Shown piece after piece: positions 43,477 to 52,124 of a stretch of 64,000 bases of DNA; the stretch's first letter is position 1; the number at the start of each line of letters is the position of its first letter. Under the pieces are notes generated by a model. It was not told the origin of the DNA. It saw only the letters and a program-made list of their open reading frames with translations, and ran no database searches. The translations under genes and the position numbers were made by a program. The stretch comes from Segatella copri (lineage in GTDB: Bacteria > Bacteroidota > Bacteroidia > Bacteroidales > Bacteroidaceae). The stretch covers positions 62,001 to 126,000 of the forward strand of contig NZ_CATKVU010000007.1 of assembly GCF_949820605.1 (NCBI RefSeq), read 5' to 3'.

Positions 43477-43492
43477 TATATCGTGGTATTAT

Positions 43493-44488
43493 TTATCTCA
43501 GCATTTTTCCTTTTCCGAAGAGATAAGCCAGATGGGTCTTCTCCATCATCTTGGCGATGCCGATGCTTCCGGCAATGGCGATGAAGATGGTAACGAGGGC
43601 AAAACAGATTTCGCTCCTGTCCCAGCTAAAGAGGGGATGATAGAACTTGGCTGCCATCGTAAAGATGGGGTGGAATAGGTAGATGGGTAGCGTGTTGCGG
43701 CCTATATATAATAAGGTGTCTTCTGTCTTTCGGACGCAGGCATTATCCTGTAGGCGTTTGATGAGGCTGTGTATCCACATCAGGGATGAAATGCAGCACC
43801 AGCAGGAGAATACGATGGCGAGCGTGCCCCAGTCGTACCATTCTTCTAAGCCCAGCAAGTTGATCCAGAGCAGCAGGGCAACCGGTGAAGGACGGAAAAT
43901 TCTGTCAAAGCCGATATGGCATTGACTGAGCACCACTCCGATGAAATAATAGGTGGCGGCACTGGGCGAAAGAGCGGGTGTCTTGGACAGGAGCAGGAGT
44001 AGGGTGGCGAAGATAAAGAGGCTTGAGGTGGTGCTCATCGTCGTTTTTCCCTGTCTGAGGGTTCCCCAGGTTGCTCCCTTGAAACTGACGTAATAGAGAA
44101 TGCCGCAGATAATCATGGTCTGGATGAACCAATAGGGACCGATGGAAGTAACGAATATCTTCTCGCAAATCTGAGAGAGTGACAGTTCCGTGATGCCATC
44201 TCTCACCGGCATGAAATAGGAGAGTACCGAGAAACCGGTTACCATGATGACGTAAGGCAAAGCGAGACACATCAGGTATCTTCCCATCTCCTTTGGGCTT
44301 TTCTCGATATTCACGAGATAGCCTGTGATGATGAGGAAGGTAGGCATCATGAACGAGAGAATGCCTGCCTTGAGCTGGGGGTATGCGTTGCCGAAGCTCA
44401 CGATATGAATCAATATCATGAGAATAATGAGTATGGCTCTTATCCAGTCGATGTCTGTATTCCTTTGTTTCATAATGAATATATTCAA
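43493..44488 (-). CDS. Acyltransferase-3 family membrane protein (first of three)
   Basis: 331 residues with about 10 membrane segments. The start is RNTDIDWIRAILIILMILIHIVSFG, with the catalytic-type His of the acyltransferase-3 family (LIHIV), and a central KAGILSFMMPTFLIITGYLV. A Met five codons inside (44473) could be the true start. These enzymes O-acetylate or O-acylate surface sugars in the periplasm using cytoplasmic acyl-CoA. It has its own promoter and lies upstream of gtrA on the same strand. Confidence 0.9.
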   Translation of the reverse strand: MNIFIMKQRNTDIDWIRAILIILMILIHIVSFGNAYPQLKAGILSFMMPTFLIITGYLVNIEKSPKEMGRYLMCLALPYVIMVTGFSVLSYFMPVRDGITELSLSQICEKIFVTSIGPYWFIQTMIICGILYYVSFKGATWGTLRQGKTTMSTTSSLFIFATLLLLLSKTPALSPSAATYYFIGVVLSQCHIGFDRIFRPSPVALLLWINLLGLEEWYDWGTLAIVFSCWCCISSLMWIHSLIKRLQDNACVRKTEDTLLYIGRNTLPIYLFHPIFTMAAKFYHPLFSWDRSEICFALVTIFIAIAGSIGIAKMMEKTHLAYLFGKGKMLR

Positions 44489-44519
44489 AATCTTTACTTG
44501 TTGATGTTACAATTGGTGG

Positions 44520-44550
44520 CAAATATACATAAAATATTCTTTTCCTCAAA
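44520..44550 (-). promoter_or_regulatory. Promoter of the first acyltransferase gene
   Basis: Minus strand: TTTG (44550-44547), a 19-bp spacer and TATATTTG (44527-44520), 32 bp upstream of the start at 44488. Confidence 0.75.
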
Positions 44551-44619
44551 ATCTTTTTGCCTAAAATTCCCCCAGATTCTCAAAATCTTGCCTGTGTAAG
44601 TCTTAAAGAACTGTACGGC

Positions 44620-44655
44620 ACGGGCTGAAAGCTCAAAAGCTCTTAGCCCAGGGGA
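44620..44655. repeat. REP-like interspersed repeat, copy B
   Basis: 36 bp starting ACGGGCTGAAAG and ending TAGCCCAGGGGA, 31 of 36 identical to copy A at 26215-26250, with GGGCT/AGCCC arms. It lies between divergent genes, just before the inverted-repeat cluster. Confidence 0.6.
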
Positions 44656-44675
44656 ATAATAGCAATCTACAAGGC

Positions 44676-44774
44676 ATTCTATAGCCAAATCGAAGGAAAA
44701 TTGCTCGATTTGGCCATAGTATAACCTATTCTTTAGCCAAATCGAGTTAAAATTCATCGATTTGGCTATAGAAT
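44676..44774. repeat. Cluster of four alternating TAGCCAAATCGA arms
   Basis: The outer arms, 44676-44693 and 44757-44774, are a perfect 18-bp inverted repeat (ATTCTATAGCCAAATCGA and complement). Between them lie two more arms in opposite orientation: 44705-44719 (one extra base) and 44734-44745. Adjacent arms can form two small hairpins or the outer arms one large one. The cluster ends 2 bp before the -33 box of the ATPase promoter. Confidence 0.88.
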
Positions 44775-44776
44775 CC

Positions 44777-44807
44777 TTGTTTTTCTCGGATAATTATCTT
44801 ATATTTG
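44777..44807 (+). promoter_or_regulatory. Promoter of the AAA ATPase gene
   Basis: TTG (44777-44779), a 20-bp spacer and TATATTTG (44800-44807). Initiation near 44814 fits the ATG at 44837 and excludes the upstream in-frame TTG at 44762. Confidence 0.75.
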
Positions 44808-44836
44808 CACCATCATTAAAGTTAGATTTAAAAGGT

Positions 44837-46258
44837 ATGGAGCAAATTATCGGACGAAAGAAAGAAATCGAGCTGTTGACAGAATATTATCATTCTGGCA
44901 AAGCTGAGTTTGTGGCTGTATATGGCAGGCGTCGTATCGGCAAGACTTATCTTGTGAGAAATCTCTTCCGTGATAAGTTTGCCTTTGATATGTCTGGGTC
45001 TATAGAGGCACCAGCTGAGGCGCAACTCTCTAATTTCGGGTTTGCGCTGAGGGAATATGGAGATTCCAAACAGCCTATTCCTACGAATTGGACAGAGGCT
45101 TTTGAGGCATTAAAACAGTTGTTAAAGGCAAAAATGAAAAGAGAACGACTCGTTGTTTTTATCGATGAACTACCGTGCTTGGATACGCCGAAATCTGGTT
45201 TTCAACAGGCTTTTGAGCACTTTTGGAACGGATGGGCAGCTTACCAAAGTGAAATCATGCTTATCGTTTGTGGCAGTGCCACGTCGTGGATGATAGCCAA
45301 TCTGATAGATAGTCATGGTGGGCTTCATAATAGGATAACGCACGAGATGTGTCTTGCTCCTTTTACTCTTTGTGAGACGGAACTGATGCTGCAAGCTTAT
45401 GGATTCTCATGGACTCGCATTTCTATCCTTCAGATATATAGCATCCTTGGTGGGGTGCCTTATTATCTCAGTTTGTTGGATAAAAAGCAAGGTGTGGAAG
45501 GGAATGTCGACAGATTGTTTTTCTCATCCCACGCTGAACTGAAGCGAGAATATGGAAGACTATATTCGTCCTTGTTTAGAAATTCTGAGTCCTATATGCG
45601 TGTCATAGAGGTACTTGCCTCATGCAGACAAGGTATGACCCGAAAGGAAATCATGGAGAAATTGAAGCTGAAATCGGGTGGAACTTTGACAAAGGTTCTT
45701 AGTGAATTGATAAATTGCGATTTTGTAAGAGGGTATAATACCAGGGATAAGAAGATAAAGCAGAAAGATCAAATCTTTCAGCTCACCGACCTCTATACAT
45801 TATTTTATATGACGTTTTGCCATCCTGGTACGACGGACATGGGATATTGGACTCACTTGATGGGAAAACCTCGTCAAAATACTTGGTATGGCTTGGCTTT
45901 TGAGCGAGTTTGCATGTTGCATATTCCTCAAATCAAGCATTTCTTGGGGATAGACCAAATCCATACCGAGTATTATTCTTGGCGAAGTAAGGTTTCAAAG
46001 CCAGCTGCGCAAATCGACTTACTGATAGAACGTGCCGATAATCTCGTGAATCTATGTGAAATCAAGTATTCGCAGCTGCCTTACACGATCACTAAGGAGG
46101 AGGATATGCGCATTCGTAATCGTATGGCAGATTTCGTGGCAGAAACTGGGATAAAAAGTGGCATTATCCCAACGATGATTACTACTTTTGGCGTGCGCTT
46201 TACACAGTATGCAGCCTTGGCTCAAGTACAAATTACAATGGACGACCTGTTCACTTGA
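44837..46258 (+). CDS. AAA-family ATPase with C-terminal PD-(D/E)XK-like domain (archaeal ATPase/DUF234 type)
   Basis: 473 residues. The start IIGRKKEIELLTEYYHSGKAE is followed by a Walker A in VYGRRRIGKTYLV and a Walker B region LVVFIDELPCLD, then a sensor-like IVCGSATSW. A winged-helix segment (RQGMTRKEIMEKLKLKSGGTL) and a C-terminal nuclease-like pattern AAQIDLLIERADNLVNLCEIKYS (Asp, Glu-x-Lys) complete the usual architecture. The family is widespread, mobile and poorly understood. Codon use is AT-richer than the flanking glycan genes, and it lies opposite to them, which suggests acquisition. Confidence 0.88.
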   Translation: MEQIIGRKKEIELLTEYYHSGKAEFVAVYGRRRIGKTYLVRNLFRDKFAFDMSGSIEAPAEAQLSNFGFALREYGDSKQPIPTNWTEAFEALKQLLKAKMKRERLVVFIDELPCLDTPKSGFQQAFEHFWNGWAAYQSEIMLIVCGSATSWMIANLIDSHGGLHNRITHEMCLAPFTLCETELMLQAYGFSWTRISILQIYSILGGVPYYLSLLDKKQGVEGNVDRLFFSSHAELKREYGRLYSSLFRNSESYMRVIEVLASCRQGMTRKEIMEKLKLKSGGTLTKVLSELINCDFVRGYNTRDKKIKQKDQIFQLTDLYTLFYMTFCHPGTTDMGYWTHLMGKPRQNTWYGLAFERVCMLHIPQIKHFLGIDQIHTEYYSWRSKVSKPAAQIDLLIERADNLVNLCEIKYSQLPYTITKEEDMRIRNRMADFVAETGIKSGIIPTMITTFGVRFTQYAALAQVQITMDDLFT

Positions 46259-46283
46259 TTTTGGGCTAATAACCACGTTTTAT

Positions 46284-46922
46284 CTAAAAGGCTTGTAAAT
46301 GACCTTTATCGGCATAGGCGAGCATCTCCTTGTCGCCTCGGCTGTCGCCAAATGCCTCTATATCATATTGCGTGCGGTCGAAAGATAATGAGGGGGTACC
46401 GTAGGTATTGGCGGCAGTGGTGGTCAGTGCCTCGCAGATGCGATGCACCTTTTCCTCGCCATAACAGTTGTTGCTCTTGAACTTACCGGTAAGTCTGCCG
46501 TCAATCACTTCTATCTGGGTGCCTAAAACCCTGACTCCATCTAGACCGCGAACTTTAAAGAACGGGCGGACCCAATTGTCGATGCTGGCACTTACGATGA
46601 AAACCTGAGCACCTGCAACCAGGGCTTCGTGTACTAGCGTAACACCTTTGGGGCGCAACAGATGCTGGTATTCTTCGGCAAAATCGCGGCAGAGCGCATC
46701 AAACTTCTCGATACGCATGCCGGCAAAAAGATGGGCAAAGATGAGTTGCTTCGCCTTCCAGTTGGGAAAGAGATGCAGCTTCATCAGTACCAGGAGCGGA
46801 CTGTACATCAGGAAAACCATCAGAAAACGACCGGTACCCTTGGCATATCTGATGAATTCCAGCAGGGTATCGCTTGTTGTCAGCGTTCCGTCGAAATCGA
46901 AACAATATAATTTTTTCTTCAT
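46284..46922 (-). CDS. HAD-IB family phosphatase
   Basis: 212 residues. Motif I is CFDFDGTLTTSDTLLEFIRY (nucleophile Asp in DFDGT), motif II is VFIVSASIDNW and motif IV is AFGDSRGDKEML. It starts 4 bp after the UbiA-type gene. HAD and UbiA domains occur adjacent or fused in many bacteria, where the phosphatase is thought to dephosphorylate the polyprenyl-phosphoryl-ribose-5-phosphate made by the prenyltransferase. That role here is inference. Confidence 0.88.
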   Translation of the reverse strand: MKKKLYCFDFDGTLTTSDTLLEFIRYAKGTGRFLMVFLMYSPLLVLMKLHLFPNWKAKQLIFAHLFAGMRIEKFDALCRDFAEEYQHLLRPKGVTLVHEALVAGAQVFIVSASIDNWVRPFFKVRGLDGVRVLGTQIEVIDGRLTGKFKSNNCYGEEKVHRICEALTTTAANTYGTPSLSFDRTQYDIEAFGDSRGDKEMLAYADKGHLQAF

Positions 46923-46926
46923 TTTC

Positions 46927-47832
46927 TTATACGATATAAATAAGGATCAGGAAGGAGAGCAACCAGGCGAGCACGATAAACTGGGTGATGCGGTCGCGCA
47001 GGATAATCTTCGTAGGGTCACCACTCTTCTGGTCTACCACAGCAATCTGGATGTATCTCAGCAAACCGACCAGCACAAAGACACTCGTAAGATAGAGATT
47101 CTCGGTATGGAAATTCTCGATAACCTCTGGACTCACCGTATACATGATGTAACATACCAGGGTTACGGAAGCCGTAATCGTGATAGCCTGGTTGATGAAA
47201 GTGAGGTTGTAGCGGATGGTATTCTTGCGGGGAGCCTCGCCCGTCTTCTCCATGCGCAGTACATCATCGCGGCGCTTGGCAAAACTCATGAAGAGGGTGA
47301 TGAGGAAGGTCATCAGCACAATCCACTTACTGAGTACGATGCCCGTTGCTACACCACCTGCCAGCAGACGGAGTACGAAACCGAAGGCCACGATACACAC
47401 ATCGATGATGGCATATTGCTTGAATTTGGCGCAGTAGCCGAGATTCAGAAGCCAATAGAAGATGATGATTCCCATCGTCTCCCATGAGCCGAGTAGGCTG
47501 CATACACCCATAGAGAGGGCAAACATCAGGAACATCAGTCCGTATGCCTGTTTGATGCTGACCGCTCCCGATGCTATCGGACGATGGCACTTGACAGGGT
47601 GGCGGCGGTCGGCCTCCACATCATAGATATCGTTGAAACAATAGATGCTCGATGCGGCAAAACTGTAGGCGAAGAAAGTAATCAGACCCGCCAGCAGGGC
47701 ATCTGCATGCAACAGGGCGCCGCCAAAGAACAGCGGTAAGAAGATAAAGCCATTCTTGATCCATTGCTTCGGGCGAACCAGTCGCAGCAGCGCAGCAAAA
47801 CCTTTACTGTCTTCCAATTTATTCTCGTTCAT
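46927..47832 (-). CDS. UbiA-family prenyltransferase, decaprenyl-phosphate phosphoribosyltransferase-like
   Basis: 301 residues with 8-9 membrane segments. The key motif CFNDIYDVEADRRHPVKCHR, then PIASG, is the pattern of DPPRS enzymes such as mycobacterial Rv3806c (ND..D, D..HP.K..RPI) rather than of quinone-pathway UbiA/MenA. A second Asp-rich motif (AKRRDDVLRME) is present. The reaction would be polyprenyl phosphate plus PRPP to polyprenyl-phosphoryl-5-phosphoribose. It is coupled to the HAD gene and near gtrA. Confidence 0.87.
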   Translation of the reverse strand: MNENKLEDSKGFAALLRLVRPKQWIKNGFIFLPLFFGGALLHADALLAGLITFFAYSFAASSIYCFNDIYDVEADRRHPVKCHRPIASGAVSIKQAYGLMFLMFALSMGVCSLLGSWETMGIIIFYWLLNLGYCAKFKQYAIIDVCIVAFGFVLRLLAGGVATGIVLSKWIVLMTFLITLFMSFAKRRDDVLRMEKTGEAPRKNTIRYNLTFINQAITITASVTLVCYIMYTVSPEVIENFHTENLYLTSVFVLVGLLRYIQIAVVDQKSGDPTKIILRDRITQFIVLAWLLSFLILIYIV

Positions 47833-47868
47833 AAAACTCCTATTTTTCTTAATAAATAAACTCCTTTT

Positions 47869-48873
47869 TTACTTGATAAACTTAGCTAACTCTTTAGAAA
47901 TCCATCCGGCTATCTTGCTCAGAATCCATGCTGCAGGCAGGGTGATGCCTATGCAGATGAAGAAGGTAGGCCAATAGCCCAAGTGATGCGGTTCTATGTA
48001 TTTCAGCACGAAGTGGATATGGAGCAGATAACACTCCAGGCTCAGCGCTCCCACAAACATGAACCCCTTGTTAAACCAGCTCGGTGTGCGGCGAAAGATG
48101 CGGTTCAGCAGCAGGATGCTGGTGATGGTGAGCGGGATATAGAGCATGCGTTCCAGGAAGAGCGGAAACATGCCGTGCTTCTCCTGTTCCAGGAAGATGC
48201 TCGCCAGCAGCGTCATCAGGAACATGAGCCATATCATCCATATCGAAGCACCGTCGAGCGTCTGTTTCTGTCTTACCATCTCACCCATGTTGATGCCGAT
48301 GAAGAAGATAGGCACGCGGCTCCAGAAAATCTCCAGATGTCCTACAGCCTGATGTATCGGGGTAACATATTGTACCAGGATGCACCACATGATCATCACC
48401 ACCGGCAGCCAGCGGTAGATAGGATGGCGCTTGATGAGTTCCATGTAGGCAGGGGCAAAGAGATAGAGCATCATCGTAGCCGGGATGTACCAGAAGTTGA
48501 GCTCATCATGCAGCCAGAACCCCCAGTTGATGGTTATCTCGCCAAAGAGATAGATCCAGTTCCAGGTGCTTCCGCCCTGGAAAGAAGGGATATAGAAGAG
48601 GCAGGCTATGATGAGCCAGGTAGGGTAGATGCGCAGATAACGGCGGATGAAGAAATGTTTGGCAGAAGAATTCTTCATCCACGAGAACCAGAGACCTATT
48701 CCGCTGAGAAAGAGGAACATGTCTACACCGACATTGCCCATTCTGCGAAGCCCGAAAAAGGCATCTTCTCTAGGCAATCCCACATGAAAGAGGATGATGA
48801 ACAGCATGGCTGCTCCCATCAACTCGCCGCGAAACCGGCTAATATTCGCCAGTTCTATATCTTTAATCTTCAT
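47869..48873 (-). CDS. Acyltransferase-3 family membrane protein (second of three)
   Basis: 334 residues with about 10 membrane segments. The start NISRFRGELMGAAMLFIILFHVGLP carries the family His (LFHVG), followed by GVDMFLFLSGIGLWFS. It probably O-acylates a periplasmic or outer-membrane glycan. It lies 36 bp upstream of the UbiA gene on the same strand. The third acyltransferase gene follows upstream after a repeat-bearing gap. Confidence 0.9.
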   Translation of the reverse strand: MKIKDIELANISRFRGELMGAAMLFIILFHVGLPREDAFFGLRRMGNVGVDMFLFLSGIGLWFSWMKNSSAKHFFIRRYLRIYPTWLIIACLFYIPSFQGGSTWNWIYLFGEITINWGFWLHDELNFWYIPATMMLYLFAPAYMELIKRHPIYRWLPVVMIMWCILVQYVTPIHQAVGHLEIFWSRVPIFFIGINMGEMVRQKQTLDGASIWMIWLMFLMTLLASIFLEQEKHGMFPLFLERMLYIPLTITSILLLNRIFRRTPSWFNKGFMFVGALSLECYLLHIHFVLKYIEPHHLGYWPTFFICIGITLPAAWILSKIAGWISKELAKFIK

Positions 48874-48878
48874 AAGCT

Positions 48879-49014
48879 AAGTGAAGAGTGAAAAAACGAA
48901 GAGTGAAGAATTCTCTTGTCTTCTTGTTTGTTTTTTGGTTATGGAGGTGAAAAACGAAGGGTGAGTTTCAATAGCTATTGAATTCTTCACTCTTCACTCT
49001 TCGTTCTTCACTCT
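48879..49014. repeat. GTGAAGAGTGAA-type inverted repeat pair
   Basis: 48879-48913 and 48980-49014 are near-complementary copies of a ~35-bp A-type element (GTGAAGAGTGAA, then CGAAGAGTGAAGAATTC). They form a long stem with a 66-bp loop in the gap between two acyltransferase genes. The same element occurs at 53331-53364 and 57002-57035. Confidence 0.82.
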
Positions 49015-50159
49015 CAATACTTCGGGTTGGGAATCTTCTTCATCAGTTGGGTGAAGAGCCATGCCAGGCAGATGCTCGATATGATGTAGAGGAGCAGACC
49101 GGCATAGATGTCGCCCTGACGGCTGATAGGGATGAATATCTTGCGGGTGATAGGGTGGCATACGAAGAGAGCGGCGGAGATGCTTCCCATCCACTCTAAT
49201 ACCTTATAAATGCCTGATAACCAGCTGATGTTCTGGAGTAGGTCGGCTACCAATACGCTCAGCAAACAGAAGAAGAAAGGCACGAAGGTCCAGCCAACCA
49301 TGCTGCCGCTCAGACTGTAGATAAGCGACAGACAGAAGATGCAGCCAAAGAAGTTTGTGATAGGCGAATGGAAGGTCATCAGAATCTTCTCGCCATAGCG
49401 GGCATAGAGGATGCCCAAACCGAATGGCAGCATGCTGCCCATAAAGTTGTAGCGGTAGCGGTTCATCACTTCGCTCTCCGGATTGTCAAAACCCAGGATG
49501 AGCTGGATGCCGATGCAGATGGCCATCAATCCTACGGTCCATCCCCAATGGCGGCGATAGAGCAGCAGACGATAGACGATGTAGAGTTGCAGCATCAGAC
49601 CGAAGAACCAGTACGGCCCCGGCCAGATAATGTTATCCGGATTTGGCAATACATTATTGAACATGCCCAGCATCGCAACAATGTCGAGCGCTGCATAGTG
49701 GTGAGAGCCAGGCGTGATAAGGTCGAGCATCGTGAATGCCACGAAACCTACTATCATCATCTTGAAGAGCTTCAGATAGTGATAGCGGATAAAGTGGAGC
49801 AGTTCGCGCCAGTTGATGCTTCCTGTAAGTTTCTTGCCCGAGATGTTGTACATTCTGGTCTGCTGTTCGGTAGAGAGATGAGGTTTAGCCTCATATTTCA
49901 TCACCAGTCCGTAAGCACTCAGAAAGAGGAATACGGGCACACCGTAATGACCGAAGAACGAGAGCAGGTGCACAGGCAGGTTGAGGTCCATGCTGACCAT
50001 TACCTGGTTCAGCCAGTCAACATTGTGCTGGAAGTATTGATACTCGTTCTCCTTGACAATAGGTCCCAGCCAATGGCAGTAGTTATGCAAGAAGATGCCG
50101 ATGATGGCGAGTCCTCTCAGAGCATTGCATGCCGGGCGTGATAGAATAGCACTATTCAT
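49014..50159 (-). CDS. Acyltransferase-3 family membrane protein (third of three)
   Basis: 381 residues, about 10 membrane segments. The start SRPACNALRGLAIIGIFLHNYCHWLG contains the family's conserved Arg and His (IFLHNYCH). Further on are HYGVPVFLFLSAYGLVMKYE and a C-terminal membrane helix bundle. It starts 2 bp after the EptA-like gene, so the two are probably coupled. Acceptor and acyl group are unknown. Confidence 0.9.
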   Translation of the reverse strand: MNSAILSRPACNALRGLAIIGIFLHNYCHWLGPIVKENEYQYFQHNVDWLNQVMVSMDLNLPVHLLSFFGHYGVPVFLFLSAYGLVMKYEAKPHLSTEQQTRMYNISGKKLTGSINWRELLHFIRYHYLKLFKMMIVGFVAFTMLDLITPGSHHYAALDIVAMLGMFNNVLPNPDNIIWPGPYWFFGLMLQLYIVYRLLLYRRHWGWTVGLMAICIGIQLILGFDNPESEVMNRYRYNFMGSMLPFGLGILYARYGEKILMTFHSPITNFFGCIFCLSLIYSLSGSMVGWTFVPFFFCLLSVLVADLLQNISWLSGIYKVLEWMGSISAALFVCHPITRKIFIPISRQGDIYAGLLLYIISSICLAWLFTQLMKKIPNPKY

Positions 50160-50161
50160 AA

Positions 50162-52069
50162 TCAGTTTCTCCTTTCTTTCTTTTTTACCTTTTTACTTTC
50201 TTCCTTTTTTATCTTTTCCAAATGCGCATCACGAAGTTTGTCGTAGTCGGCTGAGTTTTTGAGGATACGTGGTCGCATCTCGTCATATTTCGGACTCAGG
50301 ATGTTATATTCCTCCTTGTAGGTAGGTGTCTCAATGCCAGCCAGATACAGCAGGAGATGAGGCAGGGCATCGGTCATGAAGCGCTTGTCCTTAGCCTTGC
50401 GTATCTGACGGTAAATGTCGCGGTGGTTCCTGATATATTTTGGCGAACAGTATATCCAGAACGGAATTTCAAACTCATAGTGAGCCAGCGGCCAGTCGAT
50501 TTCTGCAGAATGGTTACGGCAGATGAAGCCACGGTTCTCTTCATAGCATTCCTCGCCATGGTCGGGCACGTAGATGACGATTGCATCCTGCTTTTGGAAA
50601 CGCTTTACAATCTGGGCTACGATAGAGTCGTTGTAGAGGGTGGCGTTATCGTAATGACTCAGCATCTTGCGCTGGGCATTGGTCAGTTCAGGACGTTTGT
50701 CTTCATAACTGCTTGCCCAGAACCGGGCTTGCTTCGTGCGGTAGCGCTGCTTATAGTTTACATGCTGGCCCATCAGGTGGAAGATGGTGAGGTTGTGCTC
50801 CTTCTGGAAGTTCTTCAGACTGTCATCGTAATCCTTCAGCAATCCGTCGTCCAAATCGTGGAGCTGGGTGTTGCGATGGTCAAACTGAATTTTGCTCAGT
50901 TCCGGGTTGTTCAGGAAGAAACCGCCGCTGAAGTCGTAAACCGCCTCCTTTGCCTGTGGCAGGAATTCGTTGGTGATGAAGGTTACGTTGTAGCCTGCCT
51001 TTCGGAACACTTCAGGGAAGAGCGGATAGTCGCACCATTCGCCTTTCTCGCCTACCACATGGGTAGAGAGCATGTTCTTGAAAACGAAACTGGTCAGGTT
51101 CCAGCAGGTTACCACATCGGTAAACTTGGTGAGTTTGCGCGATTTCTCCAAGGCTACCTGCTGTGGAGTAGTATCCATAAAATAGCCGTACTGCTGGGAA
51201 TGATGGCGGCCGAAGCTTTCGCCGATAATCAGCACGATGTTTGGCGAGCGGTAGCTGCAGCTGTCAACCTTTACTTCGTGGGCAGCATGAATGAGTTGGG
51301 TAATCTGATGCGCAGCCAGCTGGTTGGCATAGATACTGAACTGGAGTCGGTAGACAGGCAGATAGAGTACAGCATGATCCTTTTCTGTCAGAATATGCTC
51401 TACTTCGCCTATCGTTCTACCGTTCATGAGTTTATGGTAAGCCATCTTGTTGTGCCAGGAGGTGCAGCATCCTATGATGAAGATGATGAGGCATAGGATT
51501 CCGAAACTGGCAGGCATGGCTGCAGTCATGCGGGGGATAGCCATCAGCCGTTTCTTGACAGAAGCCAACTCCAGAACGGTAATGATGAAAACGTATAGCT
51601 TGATGAGTCGCTTGCGGAAGATGGCGATGAGAATCTGGATGAGAGCCAGAAGCAGGATCCAGCCCACACTACTGAAGAGAACCTCGGCAGAGATGAGGGC
51701 TGAGAGAAAACTGCTAGCCTCCGAACTGTTGGTCTCGCCCACCAGCATCAGCATAGAAGGGTTGAGCGTAGAGCCGAAATTCACGTAGCAATAGGTGTCG
51801 GCGGCAGCTGTACTATATAATATAAGGTATAGTACGGCACGCAGACCCCAGCGCACCTTTTTGGGGAAGATGGCGACAACGGCACACACAACATAGAGGT
51901 CGACAAAGAGTTCCAGGAACAGATTGTCGTATAAAGTCCCCTTGGCTGGTGTAGTCACGATAGAACTGATCATGCCCAGCAGGTACATGAACACAAAGAA
52001 GTTGGCATTTCTGCGAATCGGCGCAGAAGCCACGTTCAGACACTTCTTAATGATTTCTTTCCAACTCAT
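50162..52069 (-). CDS. EptA-like phosphoethanolamine transferase/sulfatase-fold enzyme
   Basis: 635 residues. Five N-terminal membrane segments (to about residue 203) are followed by a periplasmic sulfatase-fold domain. Glu284 in NIVLIIGESFGRHH is a metal ligand. The Thr326 region (CWNLTSFVFKNMLS) is the probable nucleophile, and VIYVPDHGEECYEE with ICRNHSAEIDW supplies the remaining ligands. The domain order and motifs match the lipid A/glycan phosphoethanolamine transferase family, which can confer cationic-peptide resistance. A charged tail (about 25 Lys/Arg/Glu residues) ends the protein. Confidence 0.9.
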   Translation of the reverse strand: MSWKEIIKKCLNVASAPIRRNANFFVFMYLLGMISSIVTTPAKGTLYDNLFLELFVDLYVVCAVVAIFPKKVRWGLRAVLYLILYSTAAADTYCYVNFGSTLNPSMLMLVGETNSSEASSFLSALISAEVLFSSVGWILLLALIQILIAIFRKRLIKLYVFIITVLELASVKKRLMAIPRMTAAMPASFGILCLIIFIIGCCTSWHNKMAYHKLMNGRTIGEVEHILTEKDHAVLYLPVYRLQFSIYANQLAAHQITQLIHAAHEVKVDSCSYRSPNIVLIIGESFGRHHSQQYGYFMDTTPQQVALEKSRKLTKFTDVVTCWNLTSFVFKNMLSTHVVGEKGEWCDYPLFPEVFRKAGYNVTFITNEFLPQAKEAVYDFSGGFFLNNPELSKIQFDHRNTQLHDLDDGLLKDYDDSLKNFQKEHNLTIFHLMGQHVNYKQRYRTKQARFWASSYEDKRPELTNAQRKMLSHYDNATLYNDSIVAQIVKRFQKQDAIVIYVPDHGEECYEENRGFICRNHSAEIDWPLAHYEFEIPFWIYCSPKYIRNHRDIYRQIRKAKDKRFMTDALPHLLLYLAGIETPTYKEEYNILSPKYDEMRPRILKNSADYDKLRDAHLEKIKKEESKKVKKKERRN

Positions 52070-52124
52070 TTTTTGCTGTTTGTTGTTTAAATATGATTTA
52101 AAGCGGTTTCGGAGAGAGGGATGC

